From Marinithermus hydrothermalis DSM 14884 (lineage in GTDB: Bacteria > Deinococcota > Deinococci > Deinococcales > Marinithermaceae), in the NCBI RefSeq assembly GCF_000195335.1, contig NC_015387.1, positions 1,178,001-1,242,000 of the forward strand: a stretch of DNA of 64,000 bases. The letters run 5' to 3'. Positions 1-10,466 of the stretch are shown here, in pieces (within the stretch, counting starts at the first letter, position 1; every line of letters starts with the position of its first letter). The position numbers were made by a program, and so were the translations under genes. Under the pieces are notes generated by a model, which saw only the letters and a program-made list of their open reading frames with translations, made no database searches and had not been told where the DNA came from.

Positions 1-918
1 CAGCCCCCCCATCCGCCCAGCCGCGTACGCGAGCTCGAGCGCCGGGAACCGGGTGGTGTCCGGAGGGTAGAACTCGAGCCGTGCCTCCAGGGGGAGCGCC
101 GCGAGCGGGTTGGGGGCGCGCTCGGGGTAGGTGAGGGCGTACTGGATGGGGAGCCGCATGTCCGTCGGGCCGAGCTGCGCCTTGAGCTGCCCGTCCACGA
201 AGCGCACCAGGGAGTGCACGTACGCTTGGGGGTGGATCAGGACCCGAACGCGCTCGAGCGGCACGCGGAAGAGCTGGACGGCCTCGAGCACCTCCAGCCC
301 CTTGTTCATGAGGGTCGCGGAGTCGATCGTGACCTTCGGGCCCATGTTCCAGCGGGGGTGGGCCAAGGCCATCTCGGGCGTGACTCGGCTCAGGTCCTCC
401 GGCCCTTCGCGGAACGGGCCGCCGGAGGCGGTGAGGATGAGCTCGTGTACGTCCTCGAGCCGTTCCCCTACGAGGGACTGGAAGAGGGCGGAGTGCTCGG
501 AATCCACGGGGAGGATCTCCCCGCCGGCCGCTTCGACTTCCGCCCAGAGCAAGGGCCCTGCGGCGACCATGCTTTCCTTGTTCGCAAGGGCCAGCCGGAC
601 GCCTTGGCGGGCGGCCGCGCGGGTGGGAGCGAGCCCGGCGAGCCCCGGGATCGCGGAGACGACCACGTCCGCGGGATGCGCCGCGACCTCCTCGGCCTGG
701 TCCGTGAAGGTGACGCGTGGGAAGCGTGCACGCAGCTCGGGGAGGAGTTCGGGGTGCGCGGAGACGATCTGAGGGTTGAACTCCTGGATTTGCGCGGCGA
801 GACGATCGAGGTTCCGGCCCGCGGCGAGGCCCACGACGCGGTACCCGCGCCAGCGGCAGACCTCGAGGGCTTGGGTGCCGATGGATCCGGTCGAGCCCAG
901 GATGACGACGCGTTTCAT
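1..918 (-). CDS. dxr: 1-deoxy-D-xylulose 5-phosphate reductoisomerase, C-terminus cut by window edge
   Basis: Makes 2-C-methyl-D-erythritol 4-phosphate from DXP with NADPH, the committed step of the MEP isoprenoid pathway, in the cytosol. About 306 residues are in the window. The N-terminus [16 protein letters not shown] is the NADPH-binding loop. It is followed by ANKESMV, the metal/substrate motif [17 protein letters not shown] and the active-site segment [17 protein letters not shown], all diagnostic of DXR. The start codon overlaps the cdsA stop as ATGA (915-918), so translation is coupled to cdsA in the rpsB-to-dxr cluster. The missing part is the C-terminal helical domain, beyond base 1. 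Confidence 0.96.
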   Translation of the reverse strand, partial: MKRVVILGSTGSIGTQALEVCRWRGYRVVGLAAGRNLDRLAAQIQEFNPQIVSAHPELLPELRARFPRVTFTDQAEEVAAHPADVVVSAIPGLAGLAPTRAAARQGVRLALANKESMVAAGPLLWAEVEAAGGEILPVDSEHSALFQSLVGERLEDVHELILTASGGPFREGPEDLSRVTPEMALAHPRWNMGPKVTIDSATLMNKGLEVLEAVQLFRVPLERVRVLIHPQAYVHSLVRFVDGQLKAQLGPTDMRLPIQYALTYPERAPNPLAALPLEARLEFYPPDTTRFPALELAYAAGRMGGL

Positions 919-1781
919 GCGAAGATCACCCACAGGTAGTACGTGAGGGGAACGCTGAAGAGCAGGCTGTCCATCCGGTCGAGGAGCCCTCCGTGGCCGG
1001 GGAGGAACTCGCCGGAGTCCTTCACGCCACAGTAGCGCTTGAGCATGGACTCCGTGAGGTCGCCGAGCTGGGCGGCGAGGGAGAGGAGGAGGCTCACCAG
1101 GAGCAGCTCCACCCACCCGAAGGGAAACACGCCTTTTACGAGGCTCGTGTACCCGAGCAGCGCTCCGATGGACGCAAGGACCCCGCCGACGGATCCTTCG
1201 ATCGTTTTGTTTGGGCTGATCGTGGGGGCGAGCTTGTGCCGCCCGAAGGCCCGCCCGATGAAGTACGCCCCGATATCCGTAGCGAATGTGGCCACGAGGG
1301 GCAACGTCAACGTCCACAATCCCAGGTTGCCGTCCGGGGCGTACCGCAATAGGAGGAAGTACCCGAGCGTCCACGGTAGGTACAGGAAGGCCATCACGCT
1401 AAACGCGAAGCGATGGATGTTGCCGCCCTGCACCAGCTCGTAACTAAACGCGCTGAATAAAACCAGGCCTAAAGCCACCTCTCGCCAGGGGATCTGCGGG
1501 TAGAGGGCGTGCAGCTGAGGCATGGAGGCCACCAGCATCAGCACCCCCCCCCACCGCAACAGGCCCAGGTTGAGCGTCACTTCGCGGCGGCGCAGCATCG
1601 CATTGAGTTCCGCGGTGCCCAACCACAGCACGAACACAAGCCCCGGCACAACCAGCGGCAGCCCCGCCCACAACACGACGAACAGCCCGACGAGCCCCAG
1701 AGCCCCGGAAAGGACCCTAGCGCTGAGGGACTCCACCGAACCGTCGTTCCCGCTCTTGGTAGGCTTGAACGGCTTGGCCAA
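915..1781 (-). CDS. cdsA: Phosphatidate cytidylyltransferase
   Basis: Integral membrane enzyme forming CDP-diacylglycerol from phosphatidic acid and CTP for phospholipid synthesis. The protein is strongly hydrophobic along its length. The C-terminal signature is nearly perfect: [20 protein letters not shown] followed by LDRMD. An upstream segment, [14 protein letters not shown], is also typical of the family. The longest frame starts at 1781 and overlaps uppS by 65 bases. A GTG at 1736 ([11 protein letters not shown]) would give a 273-residue protein with a 20-base overlap and a more usual CdsA N-terminus, so the start is uncertain. It is coupled to dxr downstream by ATGA. Confidence 0.95.
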   Translation of the reverse strand: MAKPFKPTKSGNDGSVESLSARVLSGALGLVGLFVVLWAGLPLVVPGLVFVLWLGTAELNAMLRRREVTLNLGLLRWGGVLMLVASMPQLHALYPQIPWREVALGLVLFSAFSYELVQGGNIHRFAFSVMAFLYLPWTLGYFLLLRYAPDGNLGLWTLTLPLVATFATDIGAYFIGRAFGRHKLAPTISPNKTIEGSVGGVLASIGALLGYTSLVKGVFPFGWVELLLVSLLLSLAAQLGDLTESMLKRYCGVKDSGEFLPGHGGLLDRMDSLLFSVPLTYYLWVIFA

Positions 1782-2403
1782 AGTGTTCCTCGCTAAAATC
1801 CGGCCAGAGGGTGTCCGTGACCCAGATCTCGCTGTACGCGCTCTGCCACAAGAGGAAGTTGGACAGCCGAAGCTCCCCGCTCGTGCGGATAATCAGATCC
1901 GGGTCCGGCATCTCCGGGAGGTAAAGCGCGCGGCGTAGATTCTCCTCGGTGGGCTCGAGCCCCTCCGCCACCATTCGGCGTACGGCACTAAGGATCTCCT
2001 GTCGGCCGCCGTAGTTGAGCGCGCCGACCAGATGGAGGCGCGTGCCTTCGCGCGAGGCTTCCTCCGCGTAGCGGATCGCTTCGAGGAGGGTGGGGGGGAG
2101 GCCTTCGCGCTCCCCGATGATGTGGATGCGCACGCCTTCCCTGACGAGGTTGGGGGTTTCCTCCCAGAGGACGGTCTCGAACAGCTCGAAGAGCGCGTCG
2201 ACCTCCTCTTGGGGGCGCCGCCAGTTCTCCGTGGAGAACGCGTACAGCGTGAGCCACTCCACCTGGTGCTTTACCGCAGCCCGCACCGCGGCCCGGATGG
2301 CTTCACGGCCAGCAAGGTGCCCGCGAAAACGGGGGAGGCCGCGGGCTTGGGCCCAGCGGCCGTTCCCGTCCATGATGATGGCCACGTGGCGGGGAACGCT
2401 CAT
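1717..2403 (-). CDS. uppS: Isoprenyl transferase (undecaprenyl diphosphate synthase)
   Basis: Cis-prenyltransferase that extends farnesyl diphosphate with isopentenyl diphosphate to the long-chain carrier lipid of cell-wall synthesis. At 228 residues it has the usual length. The N-terminus carries HVAIIMDGNGRWAQ, where the Asp binds Mg-diphosphate and the Asn-Gly-Arg-Trp loop binds substrate. RTSGELRLSNFLLWQ and YSEIWVTDTLWPDF are the C-terminal family motifs. The start overlaps the frr stop as ATGA (2400-2403). It sits between the ribosome recycling gene and cdsA, as in many bacteria, and shares a transcript with dxr, which supplies the pathway feeding its substrates. Confidence 0.97.
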   Translation of the reverse strand: MSVPRHVAIIMDGNGRWAQARGLPRFRGHLAGREAIRAAVRAAVKHQVEWLTLYAFSTENWRRPQEEVDALFELFETVLWEETPNLVREGVRIHIIGEREGLPPTLLEAIRYAEEASREGTRLHLVGALNYGGRQEILSAVRRMVAEGLEPTEENLRRALYLPEMPDPDLIIRTSGELRLSNFLLWQSAYSEIWVTDTLWPDFSEEHFGQAVQAYQERERRFGGVPQR

Positions 2404-2957
2404 TCTCCGAGGATTTCGTGCTCTTTCTTCTCTAGGATCGCGTCGATCTTGTCGATGAACTCGTTGGTGATCTTTTGCACCTCGTCCTGAGCGCGCTTGG
2501 CCTCGTCTTCGGAGAGGAGCTTTTCTTTCTCGAGCTTCTTGATCTGGTCGAGCGCCTCCCGGCGGGCGTTGCGCACCGCGATGCGCGCTTCCTCCGCGTA
2601 TCCGCGCGCGGTGCGTGCGATCTCTTTGCGCCGTTCCTCGGTGAGGGGCGGAATCTGGATGTACAGCGCGTCCCCGCGGTTGTTGGGGTTGAGTCCCAGG
2701 TCGGACTCCCGGATGGCCTTTTCGATCGCGGGTAGGGCGTTCTGGTCCCAGGCCTGCACCACAAGGGTGCGCGCGTCCGGCGCGCTCACGCTCGCCACCT
2801 GATTCAGGGGCATGACCGAGCCGTAGTACTCGACCTTGAGGTGCGCGAGGAGGGCGGGGTTAGCCCGGCCGGTGCGCAGGCCCCCCAGGTTGGCCTCGAA
2901 GGCCTCCACCGTTTTTTGCATGTGCGCTCGAGCTTCGCGATAGACCTCTTTAAGCAT
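2400..2957 (-). CDS. frr: Ribosome recycling factor
   Basis: Acts with EF-G to split post-termination ribosomes. The 185-residue length is exactly typical. Family features are the GRANPALL motif after a helical N-terminus, PLNQVASVSAPDARTLVVQ, the segment NPNNRGDALYIQIPPLTEER, and a C-terminal three-helix part rich in Lys and Glu that ends near KKEHEILGE. The start at 2957 is preceded on the minus strand by a GGAGGTGG-type Shine-Dalgarno. It follows pyrH after 12 bases and overlaps uppS by 4 bases. Confidence 0.98.
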   Translation of the reverse strand: MLKEVYREARAHMQKTVEAFEANLGGLRTGRANPALLAHLKVEYYGSVMPLNQVASVSAPDARTLVVQAWDQNALPAIEKAIRESDLGLNPNNRGDALYIQIPPLTEERRKEIARTARGYAEEARIAVRNARREALDQIKKLEKEKLLSEDEAKRAQDEVQKITNEFIDKIDAILEKKEHEILGE

Positions 2958-2969
2958 GGTCCACCTCCA

Positions 2970-4301
<1,332 letters not shown>

Positions 4302-4305
<4 letters not shown>

Positions 4306-5057
4306 GCCTCGGCCTCCTTCCCTTCCGTCACAGCTTCCGGGGCCGCTTCCGCTTCGGCTTCCGCCTCGGCCTCGCCGCCCCGCGCTTCGATGATCACGTC
4401 GGTCAACCGGCTCGTGATGAGCTGGATCGAGCGGATCGCGTCGTCGTTACCGGGGATGATGTAGTCGATCAGGTCCGGGTCGGAGTCGGTATCGGCCAGC
4501 GCCACGATCGGGATGCCGAGCTTTCGGGCTTCCCGCACCGCGATGAGTTCCTTGGTGGGGTCCACCACGAACAGCGCGTCCGGGAGGCGCTTCAAGCGGC
4601 GGAAGCCGCTCAGGTACTTTTTCAAGCGGTCCAGCTCGTGTTTGAGACGGACCTGTTCTTTTTTGGGGCGCTCCTTGATCTCTTCGGACTCGAAGAGGGC
4701 CTCGAGCTCCTCGAGACGGTTCACCCGGGCGCTGATCGTCTTGAAGTTGGTGAGCATCCCGCCCAGCCAGCGCTGGTTCACGTACGGCATGCCCACGCGG
4801 TCGGCCTCGAGCTGGATGATCTCCTGCGCCTGCTTCTTGGTGCCGACGTAGAGGATCACCCCGCCGCGCGCCGCGAGGTCCTGCACGAAGTTGCAGGTCT
4901 TCTCGATCTCGACCAGCGTTTTTTGCAGGTCGATGATGAAAACCCCGTTGCGCTCGGCGTAGATGTACTTCTTCATCTTGGGGTTCCACCGCTTGGTCTC
5001 GTGACCAAAGTGGACCCCGGCCTCCAGGAGCTCTTTGATAGATACGTTACAAGCCAT
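4302..5057 (-). CDS. rpsB: 30S ribosomal protein S2
   Basis: Ribosomal small-subunit protein of 251 residues. Typical S2 blocks are [53 protein letters not shown], and near the C-terminus [13 protein letters not shown] with [20 protein letters not shown]. The last 30 residues are an Ala/Glu-rich tail, as in many thermophilic S2 proteins. A good Shine-Dalgarno (GGAGG) lies just before ATG. A promoter with a perfect TATAAT box sits about 104 bases upstream of the gene, leaving a GC-rich structured leader. It is first in the rpsB-tsf unit. Confidence 0.98.
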
Positions 5058-5160
5058 GGTCCTCCGCTCGGGGGGCGTTGAGGTTGGGATTTGGGCGTAC
5101 CTTCAGGGTTGTGCGGGGGACGCCCCCCTGCCCCCGACGGCCTTCCGGCACGCCTCAATG

Positions 5161-5189
5161 ATTATAGTGGCTGGTTGGGCGTATGGGAA
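5161..5189 (-). promoter_or_regulatory. rpsB-tsf promoter and structured leader
   Basis: Reading the minus strand, TTCCCA (5189-5184), a 17-base spacer and a consensus TATAAT (5166-5161) form a housekeeping-type promoter. Transcription would begin near 5154, giving a leader of about 100 bases before rpsB. That leader contains pairing G- and C-runs around 5100-5135 (GGGGG against CCCCC). Autogenous control by S2 of such leaders is known in other bacteria. Here it is only an inference. Confidence 0.7.
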
Positions 5190-5211
5190 GCGGGGGTGTT
5201 TTGGGGAAGAT

Positions 5212-5251
5212 ATTCACTAGCGGTAGATATCGTGAAATAAATCACTTAATT
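5212..5251 (+). repeat. 40-bp AT-rich intergenic element, copy A
   Basis: One of three copies of an ungapped 40-bp element (others at 15681-15720 and 45205-45244). It holds TTCAC at positions 2-6, TATCGTGAAA from 17, and GTGA-N6-TCAC at 21-34, a palindromic half-site pair of CRP/FNR-like geometry (GTGA 5232-5235, TCAC 5242-5245). This copy lies between the divergent rpsB and tRNA-Ala promoters and ends four bases before the tRNA -35 box. It is the most diverged of the three. Function is unknown; a regulator binding site is the simplest idea. Confidence 0.6.
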
Positions 5252-5254
5252 GGT

Positions 5255-5283
5255 TTGACGCCCCTACCTAAATGCCGTAAAAT
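5255..5283 (+). promoter_or_regulatory. tRNA-Ala promoter
   Basis: TTGACG (5255-5260), an exact 17-base spacer and TAAAAT (5278-5283) give a strong sigma-A promoter. The expected start near 5290 lies about 23 bases before the tRNA. Confidence 0.85.
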
Positions 5284-5312
5284 ACGCCCGGCTGGGCGTA
5301 GCCCAAGCACAC

Positions 5313-5387
5313 GGGGCCGTAGCTCAGAGGGAGAGCACCTGCCTTGCAAGCAGGGGGTCAGCGGTTCGAATCCGCTCGGCTCCACCA
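5313..5387 (+). tRNA. tRNA-Ala (anticodon TGC)
   Basis: The 75-base cloverleaf includes an encoded CCA end. The acceptor stem GGGGCCG pairs with CGGCTCC (one G-T pair), the D arm is GCTC...GAGC, and the anticodon stem CCTGC/GCAGG holds the loop CTTGCAA with anticodon TGC. The T arm AGCGG-TTCGAAT-CCGCT is canonical. It reads GCN alanine codons. It has its own strong promoter and a hairpin immediately after it. Confidence 0.97.
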
Positions 5388-5397
5388 GCGAGCGAAA

Positions 5398-5422
5398 AGA
5401 CCCCGGGTTAAACCCGGGGTCT
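5398..5422 (-). terminator. Palindromic terminator shared by tRNA-Ala and the lipoprotein gene
   Basis: A 12-bp perfect inverted repeat (AGACCCCGGGTT and its complement) lies between the plus-strand tRNA and the stop of the minus-strand gene at 5433. On the minus strand the hairpin is followed by a TTTT run, so it is best suited to end the lipoprotein gene. On the plus strand the tail is poorer in T but the hairpin could still stop or trim the tRNA transcript. Confidence 0.7.
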
Positions 5423-5432
5423 CGGCGTTGTA

Positions 5433-6626
5433 TCACCCAAAGATGCCTCCCGGTCCGCAGTGCCCGCGCGACTGAAGCCATTCCTGCAGGGAAACGGACC
5501 CGTCACTGAAGACGAGGGTTACGTTCGCGCCGGGGCAGGTGTCGTCTTGGAAGTCGTTCTGATCCAGGAATCCGCTAAAGGAAAGGGCTTGCTGCCCGTT
5601 GTACTCGACGAACCCGTTCAGGTCGATCCGGACGGGGTTGCCCTGGGCGTCAAGCTGAACGCTGCTCACGGTGATATTGAAGACGAACGACTCATCGCCG
5701 GCCTGCGTGGTGACGGTGAACTCCCCGCTTTGGACCTCGATCTCGGAGATAAAGCAATCGCTCCCCCGCGTCAGCGTACCGTTCAGGGTGAGGTCGAGGC
5801 GGAGCAACGCCGTCGGATTCGTGTTGGTGGTGTGGAGCTCCACGTGAGCCTGGAGGGTGTCCGTCGTGCCTTCCGTGAGGTTGTACCCGATATCCCAGTT
5901 GAGCTGCTTGATCTGACCCAGGGAGCCCGTGAAGGAGAGGAAGGTGGGCTCCAGGATGGGGGTGCCGTTGCAGTCGTACCAGGCGGCCGCGAAGTCCGCC
6001 GTTCCCACGACCTCTGCATTCAGGGGCGGCATAGGCCCTCCCCCTTCACCCAGGGTCATCTGGATGTGCGTATTTTGAGGGACCTCGTGGCTGACCCCGT
6101 CGCGATCATGCGCCCAGCGCGTGCTCTGATCGTCTTGGTCCCAGTCCACTAAGAGCTCAGCCACCTGGGTGTTGTGCGGCCACTTCAGGCCGAAGTCGTA
6201 AGGCGAGGGCGGCGTGTACGGCACGGGTTCGCCGAGGGTGTAGTCGGTCCCCCCCCTGGGCAGTTCGCTGCTCGGGTTCGGGTGGCTTAGGCTTCGCACC
6301 CCCTGCATGGAGAGGTCGTAGACTCGGAGCGGGTGAACGCTCGAGGGGCGGGGGGTTTGCAGGAAGGCGATCATGTCTTGCGTGAGGGGAAGCGGGCCGG
6401 TGTTGAAGGCGCTGAAGACCGTGTCGCTCCCCAGGTCCTGGATCGCTTGGTCCAGCGCGGCGCGATAGGCCTGCCAGGCCTGATCGAACTCCGCTTGGCT
6501 CAACCCTCCGCCAGGGCCGGGACCGGGACCGGGGCCCGGACCGGTCCCCCCGTCACCGGGAAGGCCTTGAAGACCGCAAGCAGCGATAACAATCCCTAAA
6601 AATCCAAGACCCAATGCCTTTTTCAT
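5433..6626 (-). CDS. Hypothetical lipoprotein with Gly-Pro linker
   Basis: I do not recognise the family. The 397-residue product begins with a short lipoprotein signal, MKKALGLGFLGIVIAAC, whose IAAC lipobox predicts lipidation at Cys17 and surface or envelope anchoring. A low-complexity linker of alternating Gly and Pro follows (about residues 28-41). After it comes a roughly 350-residue polar region rich in Asn, Thr, Asp and beta-forming residues, with two cysteines near the C-terminus (CPGA, HCGPGG). An AAGGAGGA Shine-Dalgarno and a TATATT box (6680-6675) precede it. The composition is typical of a secreted beta-rich domain on a flexible stalk. Confidence 0.75.
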   Translation of the reverse strand: MKKALGLGFLGIVIAACGLQGLPGDGGTGPGPGPGPGPGGGLSQAEFDQAWQAYRAALDQAIQDLGSDTVFSAFNTGPLPLTQDMIAFLQTPRPSSVHPLRVYDLSMQGVRSLSHPNPSSELPRGGTDYTLGEPVPYTPPSPYDFGLKWPHNTQVAELLVDWDQDDQSTRWAHDRDGVSHEVPQNTHIQMTLGEGGGPMPPLNAEVVGTADFAAAWYDCNGTPILEPTFLSFTGSLGQIKQLNWDIGYNLTEGTTDTLQAHVELHTTNTNPTALLRLDLTLNGTLTRGSDCFISEIEVQSGEFTVTTQAGDESFVFNITVSSVQLDAQGNPVRIDLNGFVEYNGQQALSFSGFLDQNDFQDDTCPGANVTLVFSDGSVSLQEWLQSRGHCGPGGIFG

Positions 6627-6784
6627 GGCATTCCTCCTTAATCCTCAATGCACAGCGCTGAATTGATGGCCTGGAATATATAGGTTACCCCCTCCCCGCT
6701 TGGGGTACCGTGAGGCTGCTTTCACATTCCTTGGGCCCCATCCATCCCGCCCTGCAGCGAGAGGCGCACCCTACGAAGCCGCGC

Positions 6785-7297
6785 TCACCACAAGGGAGGC
6801 ACCGCCACGTAGCGCACATGACCGCCGCAGCGCCCGTCCGCGTAGTGCACGGTGGCCTCGAGGCGCTTGATGGGGCCCCCGTAGTGGAACGAGATCCACA
6901 ACACGTGCGCGGTGGGGTCGTACTGGATGTCGTCCACGCCTTTGAAGAGGTCCCGGCACTGCATCTCCCTGCCGTTGCCGTCGTCGTAACAGACGGTGAC
7001 CAGGCTCAGGGCCTGGTCGGGGAAGGGGCGGGGGGTGCGCAGCACGTACCGGACGGGCTGCCCGTTCCGGTAGCCGTACCGGATGGGGAGGCTCCAGTTC
7101 GCGCGGTCGTAGGGCAGCACCACGCGCACCAGCGTGCCTTTGCGGTACACCTTGGCCGGTAGGGGGTCCCCGGTCAGGGGATAGATCCCGTCGGGACAGT
7201 AGAGGACACCGCGCGTGGCCTCTTCAGGAAGGAGCTGCGCTAGGGCCACGCCCGCGAGCAGCGATGCGACATAGAGCACAATTCGCAGCACGTTCAT
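6785..7297 (-). CDS. Hypothetical secreted protein
   Basis: Family not recognised. The 170-residue product has an N-terminal signal peptide (MNVLRIVLYVASLLAGVALA, cleavage likely after ALA). The mature domain of about 150 residues is rich in Tyr, Arg and Pro and contains four cysteines (CPDG, VCYD, QCRD, RCGG), which could form two disulphides outside the cytoplasm. It stands alone on the minus strand between the lipoprotein gene and the divergent trp promoter. The repeated short beta-like stretches (LVRVVLPYD, LWISFHYGG, RLEATVHYAD) suggest a small beta-sandwich, which is inference only. Confidence 0.65.
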   Translation of the reverse strand: MNVLRIVLYVASLLAGVALAQLLPEEATRGVLYCPDGIYPLTGDPLPAKVYRKGTLVRVVLPYDRANWSLPIRYGYRNGQPVRYVLRTPRPFPDQALSLVTVCYDDGNGREMQCRDLFKGVDDIQYDPTAHVLWISFHYGGPIKRLEATVHYADGRCGGHVRYVAVPPLW

Positions 7298-7334
7298 ATC
7301 ATAGTTGAAGCCTCGTGCGGCGCGTAAGGGGTGC

Positions 7335-7361
7335 TTGACGCGTTGGGGCGTACGGTACTAG
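7335..7361 (+). promoter_or_regulatory. trp leader promoter
   Basis: TTGACG (7335-7340) and TACTAG (7356-7361) are separated by 15 bases. The predicted start of transcription, 7-10 bases past the -10 box, falls at or next to the ATG of the leader peptide at 7371. The leader would therefore be translated from a leaderless or nearly leaderless mRNA. Confidence 0.6.
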
Positions 7362-7370
7362 CGTAGGGAC

Positions 7371-7436
7371 ATGCGGCCTCGCGTGCGCACCCCCCGGAGT
7401 TACAAGTGGCACCACCAGCGGTGGTGGTGCGGCTAG
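7371..7436 (+). CDS. trpL: Trp-rich leader peptide of trpBA
   Basis: A 21-codon reading frame starts MRPRV and holds three Trp codons (residues 13, 18 and 19; TGG at 7407, 7422 and 7425), then ends WWCG and TAG. Trp is otherwise rare, so three in 21 codons just before the Trp synthase genes is the hallmark of a ribosome-mediated attenuator. The Trp codons lie in or next to an 8-bp hairpin (GCACCACC 7409-7416 with GGTGGTGC 7423-7430) that a stalled ribosome would melt. No Shine-Dalgarno precedes ATG, in keeping with a leaderless start. I do not see a convincing U-tailed terminator before trpB. Confidence 0.75.
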   Translation: MRPRVRTPRSYKWHHQRWWCG

Positions 7437-7443
7437 GCCAGCA

Positions 7444-7489
7444 TCCTTAGGTTTCGGTTTCCCTCGAAAACTCGGTTTGCCATCTAGGA
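7444..7489 (+). promoter_or_regulatory. Possible Shine-Dalgarno-sequestering stem before trpB
   Basis: TCCTTAGGT (7444-7452) can pair with ATCTAGGA (7482-7489) using one bulge and one G-U pair. This would tie up the start of the trpB ribosome site AGGAGGAGG (7486-7494). An inner short stem (CG plus GTTT/AAAC, about 7455-7474) fits inside. Read with the leader peptide, this could switch trpB translation rather than transcription. The stem is weak and the idea is inference. Confidence 0.35.
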
Positions 7490-7495
7490 GGAGGT

Positions 7496-9507
<2,012 letters not shown>

Positions 9508-9516
9508 TGAACGCGT

Positions 9517-10359
9517 ATGCAGCGCTATCGCTTGGGGAACCTGGAGGTGTTTTTTCTGCAGGATGGCGCGTTCCGTTTGGACGGCGGGGCGATGTTCGGC
9601 GTGGTGCCGAAGGTCCTGTGGTCCAAGGTTGCGCCGCCCGATGAGGCGAACCGCATTCCCTTAACCCTGCGCCCCATGCTGGTGCGGGTGGGGGAGAAGT
9701 GGGTCCTGGTCGAGACGGGGGTGGACGATAAGCCCGGGGAGAAACACCGCCGGATCTACGCGATCGACCGGAGCACGAACCTCCTGGCCGCGCTGAAGGC
9801 GCTCGGCCTGACCCCGGAGGATATCGATCTGGTGGTGAACACGCACCTGCACTTTGACCACGCGGGCTTGAACACGGTGCGGGACGAGGCGGGCCGGATC
9901 GTGCCGTTGTTTCGCCGGGCGCGGTACGTGGTGCAGCGCCAGGAGCTATATGACGCATTGCACCCGCATGAGCGCAGCCGCGCGAGCTACCTCCCGGAGA
10001 ACATCGAGCCGGTCCTCGAGGCAGGGTTGTTCGAGGAGGTGGAGGGGGAGGCCGAGCTTTTGCCGGGGGTTCGGGTCGTTCCGCTGCCTGGGCACACCCT
10101 GGGGCAGCAGGGGGTGGTGCTGGAGTCCGAGGGGCAGCGGCTGGTGTACACGGCGGATCTACTCCCGACCTTTGCGCACGCGCCGCTCCCGTACATCATG
10201 GCCTACGACCTGTACCCGGTGACGACGTTGGAGACCCGCAAGCGCTTCTACCCGGTCTGGGCCGAGGAGGGCTACCTGGTCGCGCCTCCCCACGATCCCA
10301 CGTACGCCTTGGGGCGTTTGGTGTTGGGGGAGCGTGGGTATACACTCGTGCCGGTGTAG
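9517..10359 (+). CDS. MBL-fold metallo-hydrolase
   Basis: Metallo-beta-lactamase-fold hydrolase of 280 residues. The zinc motif is intact: NTHLHFDHAG (HxHxDH), a later His in PLPGHTLGQQG, the bridging Asp in YTADLLPT, and a final His in APPHDPTYAL. The extended N-terminal region and overall length resemble the lactonase-like branch (quorum-quenching lactonases and relatives). Substrate cannot be read from sequence. TATAGT at 9503-9508 lies eight bases before the ATG, so it probably has its own leaderless promoter inside the trpA end rather than being a trp gene. Confidence 0.85.
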   Translation: MQRYRLGNLEVFFLQDGAFRLDGGAMFGVVPKVLWSKVAPPDEANRIPLTLRPMLVRVGEKWVLVETGVDDKPGEKHRRIYAIDRSTNLLAALKALGLTPEDIDLVVNTHLHFDHAGLNTVRDEAGRIVPLFRRARYVVQRQELYDALHPHERSRASYLPENIEPVLEAGLFEEVEGEAELLPGVRVVPLPGHTLGQQGVVLESEGQRLVYTADLLPTFAHAPLPYIMAYDLYPVTTLETRKRFYPVWAEEGYLVAPPHDPTYALGRLVLGERGYTLVPV

Positions 10360-10431
10360 GCGTTCATTGGGTACACTGAGAATAGGCGCGCCGCGTGACG
10401 CCATGATGAAAGCGTGCTGCGCACGGGACGT

Positions 10432-10450
10432 GGCCGGGTTTTTCCCGGCC
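10432..10450 (+). other. Strong stem-loop in the 10360-10466 gap
   Basis: GGCCGGG and CCCGGCC flank a five-T loop, with four more pairs (GGAC/GTCC) outside. There is no T-run after it. It lies between the MBL gene and the next coding region and may lie in the leader of the latter. Confidence 0.4.
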
Positions 10451-10466
10451 CTGTCCATGCCCTGAG

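Noticed and set aside
5212-5251. Copies of the 40-bp element as parS sites
   Set aside because: TTTCACG and CGTGAAA match parS half-sites, but they are about 10 bases apart instead of abutting, so ParB binding in the usual way is unlikely.
6490-6580. Direct repeat region in the lipoprotein gene
   Set aside because: It is a short Gly-Pro codon run coding for a linker, not a mobile or regulatory repeat.
7437-7495. Intrinsic terminator between trpL and trpB
   Set aside because: No stable GC stem followed by a T-run is present; only a weak stem near the ribosome site was found.
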